Notes under the pieces: model-generated | Told to the model about the DNA's origin: nothing | The model's database searches: none | Seen by the model: only the letters and a program-made list of their open reading frames with translations | Translations under genes and position numbers: made by a program | Part shown: positions 17,185-25,937 of the stretch, piece after piece | How positions within the stretch are numbered: the first letter of the stretch is position 1 | Layout of the letters: the number at the start of each line of letters is the position of its first letter | Source of the DNA: Nocardia vermiculata NBRC 100427 | GTDB lineage: Bacteria > Actinomycetota > Actinomycetes > Mycobacteriales > Mycobacteriaceae | NCBI RefSeq assembly: GCF_001613265.1 | Contig: NZ_BDCA01000022.1 | Span: 62,001 to 126,000, forward strand | Direction of reading: 5' to 3' | DNA: 64,000 nt

Positions 17185-17733
17185 ATGAGGCTGCGGGCAC
17201 CACTGTCACGGTACGGCCGATGGATGGCGGCGGGCGTGGCACTGTGCGCGATACCGGCCGTGTGCGCCGGCTGCGGCAACGACACCGTCGTATCCGACTC
17301 ACCGGCGGTCACCTCCCCCTCCGACATCCCGCATCCCGAGACCACCACCCCCACACCGCAACCGCCGCCGCCCACCGGCTCGCCCACCACCGACCCCGGC
17401 ACCGACCCGTTCGCTGGAAGTCCGCTCATCGACCACGTCGAATGGACCGACGACAGCGACGGCCGCCGCCTGCGCATCTACCCGACCGACGCCGGACGCG
17501 CCGACGAATTCCCCCCAGCCGCGGACCGGGCCTGGTCCGAAGTGGTCACCGACTCTCCCGCCGCCGACACCCCCGGCATGTACGACCAGTTCACCTGCCA
17601 TTGGATCTGGGCGCGCATGGTCGCGCCGAACAAGCCCAGCTGGAATCTGGAACCGTGGCGGCCCGCCGTCGGATACCCGGCCACCGTGCAGGCGATGTGC
17701 AACCCCGGCGGCCCCGACCCGGCCGGTAGCTGA
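17185..17733 (+). CDS. DUF2599 lipoprotein
   Basis: A secreted protein of 182 residues of unknown function. The ATG at 17185 follows GAGGGGGA and leads a signal peptide with lipobox CAGC (Cys about 32), then a proline/threonine-rich linker (about 40-75) and a C-terminal DUF2599 domain. Domain marks are TPGMYDQFTCHWIWA and KPSWNLEPWRP, with two cysteines that could pair (in FTCHW and MCNPGG). It is divergent from the TerD-type gene. The four-gene PLP/rhodanese operon begins 132 bases downstream on the same strand, and I cannot tell whether the two are co-transcribed. Confidence 0.8.
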   Translation: MRLRAPLSRYGRWMAAGVALCAIPAVCAGCGNDTVVSDSPAVTSPSDIPHPETTTPTPQPPPPTGSPTTDPGTDPFAGSPLIDHVEWTDDSDGRRLRIYPTDAGRADEFPPAADRAWSEVVTDSPAADTPGMYDQFTCHWIWARMVAPNKPSWNLEPWRPAVGYPATVQAMCNPGGPDPAGS

Positions 17734-17865
17734 CCGAACACCGCACCCCACCCGGCACCGATCACCACCGGTGTGAATTACGTTGCCCGCGAGGATGGTT
17801 CGAAATCCCAACCAGTGGGTATCGTGGACAGGGTCGACGGCACACGAGCCGAAGGGAGCCACACG

Positions 17866-19209
17866 TTGCGGTCATCCTGGTTGCAGTCGGCCCCGGACCC
17901 GCCGGTCCACCCGCACGCACCGGCCACCGAGGCTCCTCCCCCCACCGACGGCGCCGCAGCCGACAACCCCGGCCCCGCACCAGGATCCACGGCCCTGCGC
18001 ACACTGTTCCCGGCCCTCACCGCGGACGGGCCCGTCTATCTCGACAGCGCCGCCACCACCCAGAAACCACTCCCGGTGATCGACGCCGTCACCGACTACC
18101 ACCGCCACCACACCGCCAATTCCGGCCGCGGCACCTACTCGTGGGCAACCACTCTCACCACCGCCGTCGAACAGATCCGCGTCGACACCGCTCACTTCCT
18201 CGGCGCACACGCCCACGAGGTGGTGTTCACCGGCGGCGCCACGGCCGCACTCAACGCCGTCGCGCTCGGCTGGGGACTCACCGCACTCACCGACGGCGAC
18301 GAAATCCTCTACAGCCCACGCGACCACGCCTCCAACGTTCACCCGTGGCTCCGGCTACGCGACACCCTGGCCCACTTCGGCCGCCACATCCGGTTGATCC
18401 CTTACCGCACCACTGCGCTCGGCGAGGCCGACCTCACCGACATCGCCGCAAAAATCGGGCCCCGCACCCGCCTGCTCACCCTCAGCCACCTCCACCACGT
18501 GTACGGAGCCCTGTCCACCCCACAACAGTCGGCCGAGCTGCTTCCCGAGCGCGCACTGCTGTGCCTGGACTGCACGCAGAGCGCGGGCCACCTCCCGATC
18601 GACGTACGCGCGCTGGGTGCCGACTTCGCGGTGCTCGCGGCGCACAAGATGTTCGGCTCCCCCGGCACCGGAGTGCTGTTCTGCCACGAACGCATCCACG
18701 ACCAACTCGGCCCGTTCCTGCCGGGCGGCAATTCCGCTGTGCACGTCCAGGATTCGGCACTCGTCCCCGACCACATGCCCCACCGCATGGAAGGCGGCAC
18801 CCACAACCTCCCCGGCATCCTCGCCCTCGGCGCCGCGCTGCGCATGCTGCGCGACATCGGAACCGACCGCATCGCCGACCACAACCGGATACTCACCCGA
18901 CGCCTCGTCGACGGCATGCGCGACCTGCCCGGACTACGGATACTCCCGGGCCCCGCCCACGCATCCGACGGCGCCGGCTACGGGATCGTCTCGTTCACCC
19001 TCGACGCAATCACCGCCACCGACCTCGGATTCGTCCTCGCCGAACTCGGCCTGCTCGTCCGCACCGGCGCCCACTGTGTCCCCACCACACCCCATCCCGC
19101 TCCCGGTGAATCGGATTCGGTGCGAGTCAGCACCCACGCCTACACCACGACCGAAGAAATCGACCGCTTCCTCGACTGCCTCACCACCATCGCCACGGAG
19201 GTCCGATGA
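17866..19209 (+). CDS. SufS/CsdA-like cysteine desulfurase (first gene of the PLP-sulfur operon)
   Basis: A fold-type I, class V aminotransferase that removes sulfur from cysteine (or selenium from selenocysteine) as an enzyme persulfide. The best start is the rare TTG at 17866, 8 bases after GAAGGGA, giving 447 residues; the frame is open from 17773 but has no site there. Key residues: the N-terminal YLDSAATTQKP, DHASNVHPW in the active site, PLP lysine about 261 in LAAHKMFGSPGTG, and the persulfide cysteine about 404 in VRTGAHCVPTT. A proline-rich N-terminal extension of about 40 residues is unusual. Its stop overlaps the next gene by 4 bases (ATGA). No SUF assembly genes are nearby, so a pathway-specific sulfur donor is likelier than general Fe-S supply. 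Confidence 0.85.
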   Translation: MRSSWLQSAPDPPVHPHAPATEAPPPTDGAAADNPGPAPGSTALRTLFPALTADGPVYLDSAATTQKPLPVIDAVTDYHRHHTANSGRGTYSWATTLTTAVEQIRVDTAHFLGAHAHEVVFTGGATAALNAVALGWGLTALTDGDEILYSPRDHASNVHPWLRLRDTLAHFGRHIRLIPYRTTALGEADLTDIAAKIGPRTRLLTLSHLHHVYGALSTPQQSAELLPERALLCLDCTQSAGHLPIDVRALGADFAVLAAHKMFGSPGTGVLFCHERIHDQLGPFLPGGNSAVHVQDSALVPDHMPHRMEGGTHNLPGILALGAALRMLRDIGTDRIADHNRILTRRLVDGMRDLPGLRILPGPAHASDGAGYGIVSFTLDAITATDLGFVLAELGLLVRTGAHCVPTTPHPAPGESDSVRVSTHAYTTTEEIDRFLDCLTTIATEVR

Positions 19210-20498
19210 CCACACGCCGCGAACACCACCACCCCACCGCAACCGATACCGACTCCGATACCGGCTCCGGCGAACTCGTCACGGACTACGACCGCCGCAC
19301 CGCCTCCCGCATCCTCACCGAACTGGCCCACCCCGGCCTGTTCACCACCGCCACCCCCGGACCGGCCCGCACCATCACCGCGACCAGCACCCCCCTGATC
19401 CCCGAACCCGGCAGCCACCTCACCCTGTCGCAACGGTTGTATCTGGAATCGTTCATGCGCCCCTGCCGCGCCGAGCAGGTGACCAGCGCCACCCACCGGG
19501 TGATGTGGACCGACAGCGACGGCATCCCCAACACCGCCCACATCCGGGCCGGCGGCTACGGACCGACCGTCGCGGTGGTGGTCCGGGAAACCGTTCTCGC
19601 GCTGTGGCACAGCCTGCACGCCGACCCCGCCCTCGCCGACCGCATCGCCACCCTGGCACCACACGACCGCGCGATCCTGACCGCCACCACCACCGATCAC
19701 GATCCGATCGACATCCTGCGCGTCGGCATCGAGGCCACCGGCCGGGCAGTGACCCAGCACGCCCTACTGGCCGACACCACCGGCTACCGCACCGCCACCG
19801 AATTCAGCTACGGAATGCGCGATTCGGGCATCTTCGCGGCCGTGGCCACCCGCTGGTACTGGGAACAACAGGCCTCCACCTACCGCCGCGGCATGATCGC
19901 CGCCACCTTCGACACCCGCCCCGACGGCACCGTCGCCTACACCCCCGACACCATCGCCACCCTGCGCGCCATGAAAGACGCCACTATCGCCGACGCACGC
20001 ACCGTGATGCACCGCGCCACCACCAGCGAAGGGCTGTCCACCGACGACGCCATCGCCAAATACCACGACGACCTCGACCTCATATCCCGCCAGTACGCGC
20101 TCCTGCCCCGAGGAGTCCGCCCCGCCTGCCTGGCCGCCATGCCCCATCGCATCGATGGCAGCACCTACAGTCTGCTCCCCGAGGTCAGCGACCGCTTCGC
20201 GGAACTGTTCGCGCGCATCGCCACCCGCGTCACCGTCGTCGAGACCCCGGCCACCGGCACCGAACCCGAATCCGGCGCCGACCACCTGTTCGCGGTACCG
20301 GACATGAACTGCAAGCACTGTGTGCGCACGATCGGCGCGGTCCTGGAATCGATGCACATCACGGTGCACGACATCGACCTCGTCACGAAACTGGTGCGCG
20401 CCGAATTCCGCAGCCCCCGCAACCGGCACCGCGCCTTCGAAGCCTTACGCGACAGCGGCTACAACCCCACCCCCGCGAGCCCGGACACCACCGGATGA
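19206..20498 (+). CDS. Unrecognised protein with C-terminal heavy-metal-associated (HMA) domain
   Basis: A 430-residue protein. Residues about 1-340 match no family I recognise: the segment is soluble, largely helical in look, rich in His, Asp and Arg, with blocks such as FMRPCRAEQ, EFSYGMRDSG, WYWEQQAS and RPACLAAMPHRIDGS. Residues about 360-424 form an HMA domain: VPDMNCKHCVRTIGAVL carries the MxCxxC metal site (Cys about 369 and 372), and FEALRDSGYNPT is the domain's closing helix and strand. HMA domains bind Cu(I), Zn(II) or similar metals. The gene overlaps both neighbours by 4 bases (ATGA), so it is made together with the PLP enzymes. It may be the central enzyme or metal-handling part of the pathway. 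Function unknown. Confidence 0.75.
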   Translation: MTTRREHHHPTATDTDSDTGSGELVTDYDRRTASRILTELAHPGLFTTATPGPARTITATSTPLIPEPGSHLTLSQRLYLESFMRPCRAEQVTSATHRVMWTDSDGIPNTAHIRAGGYGPTVAVVVRETVLALWHSLHADPALADRIATLAPHDRAILTATTTDHDPIDILRVGIEATGRAVTQHALLADTTGYRTATEFSYGMRDSGIFAAVATRWYWEQQASTYRRGMIAATFDTRPDGTVAYTPDTIATLRAMKDATIADARTVMHRATTSEGLSTDDAIAKYHDDLDLISRQYALLPRGVRPACLAAMPHRIDGSTYSLLPEVSDRFAELFARIATRVTVVETPATGTEPESGADHLFAVPDMNCKHCVRTIGAVLESMHITVHDIDLVTKLVRAEFRSPRNRHRAFEALRDSGYNPTPASPDTTG

Positions 20499-21949
20499 CC
20501 CCGGCCCCCACCCTTCCCGCACTGATACATCCCCTGGTGCGCGCCTACCTCGCCGACCCCGGCGCACTCGACACCGCCATCGACTGCGCCGGCACCCCCC
20601 TACACCTGCTGTTCCCCCAGGTGTACCTGGACAACCTGCACCGGTTGCACTCGGTGCTGCGACGGCACCGAGTGCACCATCGCATCTGCTACGCCCACAA
20701 GGTCAATCATTCCCGAGCCCTGCTCACCACCGCCCACCACGCCGCACTCGCGGTGGACGTGGCCTCCGCCCACGAACTGGCCGCGGCACGACAAGCCGGC
20801 TTCCACACCACCGATATCGAGGCCACCGGCCCCAAGGGCCGCCGGTGGCTGACCCGGCTCGCCGGCACCGGCGTCACGATCAACATCGACAACGCCTGGG
20901 AACTCGGCGAACTCGCCGCCCTCGCCACACCCACGTCCCCCACACCGGTACTGCTACGGCTGAGCGGCTTCCCCGGCCCCGACGGCCGCGCGACGGTGAG
21001 CCGCTTCGGCATCGGCCACCGCGATGTCGAACCGCTGCTACACCTACTCGCCCGGCACACCGACCGGCTGCACCTGCGCGGCTTCGCGTTCCATCTCGAT
21101 TCCGGGGACACCGGTGAACGGATCCGCGCGACCGAAAGCTGCCTGCACTGGGTCGAACAGGCCTACGAATTCGGGCTCGCACCCGATGTGATCGACATCG
21201 GCGGTGGCTTCCGACAGGTGTTCACCGCCGACATCGAACGCTTCGACCACTACACCCGCACACTCCGTCACGCCCTCGCCGGCCGCGGCGAACCCATGAG
21301 CTGGGCAGGCAACACCTTCGGCTACCACCTCGACGACACCGGAGCGCACGGCACCCCGGTGTTCCACAAATACGGCAACACCACCCCCGCGACCGCGATG
21401 CTCGACGAACTGCTCGCCGCACCGCTCACCGGCCACGGCGGGCAGCCGCTGGCCCGGGTCCTGGCCGACAACATGCTCGAATTGTGGTGCGAACCCGGCA
21501 AAGCACTGGCCGACCATGCCGGAATCACGGTGGCCGCGGTGGAATTCGTCAAACGCACCGCCGACGGCTCCCTCGTCGTCGATGTCGATATCGCCCGCGA
21601 CACCGTTACCCCCGCCGACCAGGAGGTCATGGTCGACCCACTGCTGCTACCCGGCCCCGGCACCGGCCGCCCCGAACCGTGCCCCACCGGGGTCTACGTA
21701 GCCGGACACCTCTGCCTCGAACGAGACCTGATCACCGCCCACAAGGTGTGGCTACCGTGGCTCCCCCGCCCCGGTGACCTGCTGATATTCCCCAATACCG
21801 CGGCCTACCACATGGACCTGTCGGCAGCGCGTGCGTCCATGCACCCACTACCGGCAAAGTTCGCCGTCGACTACACCGGCAACGGTTTCGCCCTGCACGC
21901 CGACCTCGACTACCGGCCGGCACCTACTGCGGACCTCGGGAGGCCGTGA
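20495..21949 (+). CDS. Y4yA-like fold-type III PLP-dependent decarboxylase
   Basis: A group IV amino-acid decarboxylase-like enzyme (diaminopimelate/ornithine decarboxylase fold) of 484 residues. Lys about 69 in ICYAHKVNHSRALL binds PLP. Other conserved elements are the HLDSGDTG stretch (His about 200), phosphate-binding IDIGGGF (about 233-239), EPGKAL (Glu about 333) and GHLCLERDLI (Cys about 407, Asp about 411). The pattern recalls Rhizobium Y4yA, whose neighbour Y4xP is a cysteine-synthase homologue, and staphylococcal SbnH, which works with the cysteine-synthase-like SbnA in siderophore assembly. Here the cysteine-synthase homologue follows directly. The frame is open far upstream, but ATG 20495 in the ATGA overlap is clearly the start. 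Substrate unknown. Confidence 0.82.
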   Translation: MTPAPTLPALIHPLVRAYLADPGALDTAIDCAGTPLHLLFPQVYLDNLHRLHSVLRRHRVHHRICYAHKVNHSRALLTTAHHAALAVDVASAHELAAARQAGFHTTDIEATGPKGRRWLTRLAGTGVTINIDNAWELGELAALATPTSPTPVLLRLSGFPGPDGRATVSRFGIGHRDVEPLLHLLARHTDRLHLRGFAFHLDSGDTGERIRATESCLHWVEQAYEFGLAPDVIDIGGGFRQVFTADIERFDHYTRTLRHALAGRGEPMSWAGNTFGYHLDDTGAHGTPVFHKYGNTTPATAMLDELLAAPLTGHGGQPLARVLADNMLELWCEPGKALADHAGITVAAVEFVKRTADGSLVVDVDIARDTVTPADQEVMVDPLLLPGPGTGRPEPCPTGVYVAGHLCLERDLITAHKVWLPWLPRPGDLLIFPNTAAYHMDLSAARASMHPLPAKFAVDYTGNGFALHADLDYRPAPTADLGRP

Positions 21950-23271
21950 TGCGCTACGACCACATCACCGAACTCATCGGAAACACCCCGCTGCTGCGCC
22001 TGGACCCGGCCGTGCACGCACTGCCCGGTGTGGAGCTCTACGCCAAACTCGAACTGTGCAACCCGTTCGGCTCGGTCAAGGATCGCGTCGCCTGGGCCAT
22101 GATCCGCGACGACATCGACGGCATCGCCGAACGCGGGCAAACCCTCATCGAGGCATCCAGCGGAAACACCGCCAAAGCACTGCGACTGCTCGGCGCCGGG
22201 CGCGGGATCGGACTGCACGCGGTCACCAACCGCATCAAGGTCGACGCGGTGCGTGATCTCCTGCAACTACTGGGCACCGGGATCGAGGAACTGCCCGGAC
22301 TGTCGGAATGCCCCGACCCGACCACCCCCAACGACGTGTACTCGGTCATCGAAACCACGATGGCGAAAAACCCGGGCGCCTACCATCATCCGTCGCAATA
22401 CACCAACGTGAAGAACATCGACGCCCACTATCACGGCACCGGACGCGAAATCGACGACGACCTGTCCGGCGCCGGATTACGCGCCGACTACCTCATCGGC
22501 GGGCTCGGCACCACCGGATCCACCCGCGGTACTGCCACCTATCTGCGTGAACGCAATCCGCGGCTGCGCACCATCGCCGTCGTCTCCCAACGCACCGACT
22601 TCATCCCCGGTATCCGCTCGGAGGCCGAGATGTGGGATGTCGGGTTGTTCCGGCCCGACTTCTACGACCGGATCACCGCCGTCGACTCCGCCACCGCGAT
22701 CCAAGCCACCCTGGACCTCGCCACCGGCTACGGCATCCTCGCCGGACCCACCAGCGGTGCCGCCTACGCCGCCGCACTCGACGAACTGCGCGATCTACCG
22801 CCGGCACCACAACCGGTCGTGGCGGTCCTCGTCGTCTGCGACCGCCTCGAGCCCTACCTGTCCTATATCCGCGCCCGCCGCCCGGACCTGTTCGGCGAGA
22901 CCGCCGCGCCCGCGCCGTCGGCCATCGATATCGACACCGCGCCGTCGCTGTCCCCACCGCAGCTGCGCGAACTCGATACCACCGGCCGCCCGACCGTCGT
23001 CGATCTCCGTGGCGCGATGGCCTACCGCATCGGCCACATTCTCGGTGCGGTCAACATCCGCGACGACCAACTCGACGACATGCTCACCCACGGCCTGCCC
23101 TTCTCCCGTTCCCGCCCCGTGGTTTTCGTCTGCCCGGTCGGGGAGCTCTCGCGCCGCTTCACCGCTCTCGCCACGCGCGCCGGATACGACGCGTACGGCC
23201 TGGCCGGTGGAATCCTCGCCTGGCGCGACGCCGGCTACCCGCTGGAACGATCACCCGCACCCGACAGCTGA
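21949..23271 (+). CDS. Cysteine synthase-like PLP enzyme fused to a rhodanese domain
   Basis: A two-domain protein of 440 residues. Residues about 1-320 are a fold-type II beta-replacement enzyme: LIGNTPLLRL, PLP lysine about 44 in NPFGSVKDRVA, SSGNTAKALR (about 70-79), and glycine loop GGLGTTGSTRG. Residues about 345-430 are a rhodanese: TVVDLRGAMAY ... GHILGAVNI, catalytic Cys about 395 in FVCPVGELSRR, and GGILAWRDAGYPLE. The fusion would let persulfide sulfur from the desulfurase reach a nascent aminoacrylate. ATG 21949 has GGGAGG 5 bases upstream, so it is preferred to the overlapping GTG at 21946. It is the last gene of the four-gene operon. The nearest analogues I know are SbnA and Y4xP. 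Confidence 0.85.
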   Translation: MRYDHITELIGNTPLLRLDPAVHALPGVELYAKLELCNPFGSVKDRVAWAMIRDDIDGIAERGQTLIEASSGNTAKALRLLGAGRGIGLHAVTNRIKVDAVRDLLQLLGTGIEELPGLSECPDPTTPNDVYSVIETTMAKNPGAYHHPSQYTNVKNIDAHYHGTGREIDDDLSGAGLRADYLIGGLGTTGSTRGTATYLRERNPRLRTIAVVSQRTDFIPGIRSEAEMWDVGLFRPDFYDRITAVDSATAIQATLDLATGYGILAGPTSGAAYAAALDELRDLPPAPQPVVAVLVVCDRLEPYLSYIRARRPDLFGETAAPAPSAIDIDTAPSLSPPQLRELDTTGRPTVVDLRGAMAYRIGHILGAVNIRDDQLDDMLTHGLPFSRSRPVVFVCPVGELSRRFTALATRAGYDAYGLAGGILAWRDAGYPLERSPAPDS

Positions 23272-23330
23272 CCCGACCACCGGACTCGCTACGTTCCGGG
23301 CCCGACCGATACGGCTGGCACGATAGGCGC

Positions 23331-25199
23331 GTGCATATCGCTTTCGGAATCGTGGTGCTGCTGGCCGTCGCGGTCGCCTTGGCCGCGCTCGCCCGCCGCG
23401 TCGGCGTGACCGAACCACTGCTGCTGACCGTCGCCGGCGTCATCGCCTCCTATCTTCCGTTCGTCCCGCAGATCGACATCGATCCCGAATGGGTGCTGCT
23501 GGGCTTGCTGCCCCCGCTGCTCTACACCGCGGCGATCGGCACCTCACTGCTGGAATTCAAACCGAAGAAGGTATCGATCACGCTGCTGTCGGTGGGCCTG
23601 GTACTGGCCACCGCCTTCGCGGTCGCACTGGTGGCATGGGCGCTGCTGCCGATTCCGTTCGCGGCCGCGGTCGCCCTCGGCGCGGTCGTGGCACCCCCGG
23701 ACGCCGTCGCGGCCACCGCGGTGGCGCGCCGCGTCGGCATGCCGCGGCGCATCGTCGTCCTGCTCGAGGGCGAATCACTGTTCAACGACGCGACAGCACT
23801 GGTGGCGTTGCGCACCGCGGTCGCGGCGATGGCCGGCAGCTTCAGCGTCTGGCAGGCCGGCGCCGACTTCGTCTACGCCGCGGCCGGCGGCGCGGTCATC
23901 GGCGGTGTCGCCGCGGGCATCCTGATGGTGTTGCGACGCCGCATCACCGATCCGGTCCTCGACACCGGAGTCTCGCTGCTGGCACCGTTCGCTGCCTACC
24001 TGCCCGCCGAAGCCGCCCACGCCTCCGGCGTGATCTCGGTCGTGGTGTGCGGTCTGATCCTGGGCCAGGGCGCGCCGGTATGGCAGTCGGCCGCGTCCCG
24101 CATCGCCGAGCGAACCAACTGGCGCACTATCCAGTTCATGCTCGAGAACGCGGTATTCCTCCTGATCGGGCTGCAGGTACGCCATATCGTCGACGACGCC
24201 TGGAACAGCGACCTCGACAACACCACCATCGTGATCACCGCGGTGGCGGTGCTGGCGACCGTGATCGTGGTGCGCCCGATCTGGGTCTTCCCCGCCACCT
24301 ACTTCTCCTGGTTCGTCGAAAGCCGCCCGCGCGGCAACCCGAAGCCGGCCTGGACCGGGCCCGCGATCGTGTCGTGGGCCGGGATGCGCGGAGTCGTAAC
24401 ACTCGCCGCGGTCCTGCTGCTCCCCGAGGACACCCCGGAACTGGCGACCCTGCGACTGCTGGCACTGGTCGTGGTCGGCGGCACCCTCCTGATGCAAGGG
24501 GTGTCGCTGCCGTCGCTGGTGCGGCTGCTGAAGTTGCGCGGACCCAGCCGCGCCGAGGACGCACTACAGTCCGCGGCCCTGTTGCAGCAGGCCACCGGGG
24601 CAGGGCTCGCGGCCCTGGACCGCGCGGTCACCGCCGATACCCCACCGGAGGTGGTGACCAGCCTGCGCGACCGGGCCGAGCGCCGCTCGCATGCGGCCTG
24701 GGAACAACTGGGCCGCGCCGAAGCCGACCGGGTCACTCCCAGTGGGGAATACCGGCGGCTACGGCTGGCGATGCTGGCTGCCGAACGCCGTGAAGTGCTG
24801 CGCGCCCGCAGCGCCGCCCACATCGACCACGAGGTCCTCGAGCGGGTGATGACCACCATCGATCTCGAGGAATCGACGATCGACCGGATCGGCGACACCG
24901 AGCAGGACGAGACCGACGCCACGCTGAGCGCCCCGGCCGCGGGCGGATGCGAACATCTGCTCGCCGCCCCGTACACCGCCGTGCCCGATCATCCCGACGA
25001 ATGCTCGGAATGTGTCGCGGAGGGGTTGGCCTGGGTGCATCTGCGGATGTGCTTGAGCTGTGGTCATATCGCATGCTGCGACTCGTCGCCCGGCAAGCAT
25101 GCCACCGGCCACGCGGAGTCCACCGGCCATCCGGTGGTGCGCAGCGTCGAACCGGGTGAGTCGTGGCGCTGGTGCTATCCCGACGCCCTGTTGGGCTGA
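23331..25199 (+). CDS. Na+/H+ antiporter (NhaP/CPA1 type) with C-terminal UBP-type zinc finger
   Basis: A 622-residue membrane antiporter exchanging cytosolic Na+ (or K+) for protons. About twelve hydrophobic segments cover residues 1-405, with the CPA1 signatures PPLLYTAAIG, VAPPDAVAATAV, the ion-binding LEGESLFNDATALVA, and SWAGMRGVVTLA. A long helical cytoplasmic region follows (about 410-530). Residues about 540-622 form a ZnF-UBP-like domain: CEHL, CSECVAEG, HLRMCLSCGHIACCDSS, KHATGHAESTGHPV and GESWRWCYPD, the Cys/His series expected for this fold, which in eukaryotes binds the ubiquitin C-terminus. The GTG at 23331 is chosen because it begins the first helix; its ribosome binding site is weak. 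Confidence 0.88.
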   Translation: MHIAFGIVVLLAVAVALAALARRVGVTEPLLLTVAGVIASYLPFVPQIDIDPEWVLLGLLPPLLYTAAIGTSLLEFKPKKVSITLLSVGLVLATAFAVALVAWALLPIPFAAAVALGAVVAPPDAVAATAVARRVGMPRRIVVLLEGESLFNDATALVALRTAVAAMAGSFSVWQAGADFVYAAAGGAVIGGVAAGILMVLRRRITDPVLDTGVSLLAPFAAYLPAEAAHASGVISVVVCGLILGQGAPVWQSAASRIAERTNWRTIQFMLENAVFLLIGLQVRHIVDDAWNSDLDNTTIVITAVAVLATVIVVRPIWVFPATYFSWFVESRPRGNPKPAWTGPAIVSWAGMRGVVTLAAVLLLPEDTPELATLRLLALVVVGGTLLMQGVSLPSLVRLLKLRGPSRAEDALQSAALLQQATGAGLAALDRAVTADTPPEVVTSLRDRAERRSHAAWEQLGRAEADRVTPSGEYRRLRLAMLAAERREVLRARSAAHIDHEVLERVMTTIDLEESTIDRIGDTEQDETDATLSAPAAGGCEHLLAAPYTAVPDHPDECSECVAEGLAWVHLRMCLSCGHIACCDSSPGKHATGHAESTGHPVVRSVEPGESWRWCYPDALLG

Positions 25200-25310
25200 C
25201 GAACAGCGCCCACGTGCTCGAGACACCGGCCCTGCCGGGTCGGCGGATTCCGCTGTGCCGGGCCGATCGGCCGGAAGGGGCGATCCGCGCCTGCCGGTAG
25301 GCTCGGCCGG

Positions 25311-25937
25311 GTGCAGACAGGTCAGGATTCCGGCGGCAACGACACCCGCATCTGGGGCGGGACCACACTTACCGAACGCCGCGAGGCGCGCCGGACCGCA
25401 TTGCTCGAGGCTGCACTGGACCTGATCGGGGAGGCCGGCGCGGGTGCGGTCACCATGCGTGCGGTGTGCCGCCGCGCCGGATTGACCGACCGCTACTTCT
25501 ACGAGAGTTTCGCCGGCCGCGACGACCTGCTCGATGTGCTCTACCGTCTGGTCGCCGACGACTTCCGCGAACCGATGACCGCCTTCGCCGCCACCGCCGA
25601 CCCCGCCGGTGACCGTGAGATCGCCGGTGCTCTGGTCGACAAGGTGCTCGCCGACCCCCGCAAGTCACGGTTGTTCCTGGTCGAACCCTATTCCAGCACC
25701 GGATTGGGGCAGACGACGATTTCGGTGATGCCGACGTTCACCCGCCTCATCCAGGATCACTTGTTCACCGATATCGACGACCCGATCCGGCGCCGGATGG
25801 CCGCGGTGACGATGGCGTCGGGTAATGCCGGCCTGTTCGCGGCCTGGCTCAACGGTTCCCTGCGCGCCGACCGCGACCAGGTGGTCGACCATCTGGTGCA
25901 GGTCATCGGGGCTTATCGCACCCTGTATCAGCTCTGA
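25311..25937 (+). CDS. TetR-family transcriptional regulator
   Basis: A 208-residue repressor. The helix-turn-helix is in residues about 22-68 (ERREARRTALLEAALDLIGEAG, recognition segment LTDRYFYESFAGRDDLLD). The C-terminal half is helical with no recognisable specialised domain. GTG at 25311 is the start used. It lies 111 bases after the antiporter gene on the same strand and could be co-transcribed. Its 3' end overlaps the 3' end of the opposite-strand TetR gene by 35 bases. Target unknown. Confidence 0.85.
   Translation: MQTGQDSGGNDTRIWGGTTLTERREARRTALLEAALDLIGEAGAGAVTMRAVCRRAGLTDRYFYESFAGRDDLLDVLYRLVADDFREPMTAFAATADPAGDREIAGALVDKVLADPRKSRLFLVEPYSSTGLGQTTISVMPTFTRLIQDHLFTDIDDPIRRRMAAVTMASGNAGLFAAWLNGSLRADRDQVVDHLVQVIGAYRTLYQL

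Noticed and set aside
18617..20494. A 1110-residue open frame running through the desulfurase and HMA genes
   Set aside because: Its first 625 residues are Pro/Arg/Thr-rich out-of-frame translation of the two upstream genes. Only the part from ATG 20495 looks like a protein (the Y4yA-like enzyme).
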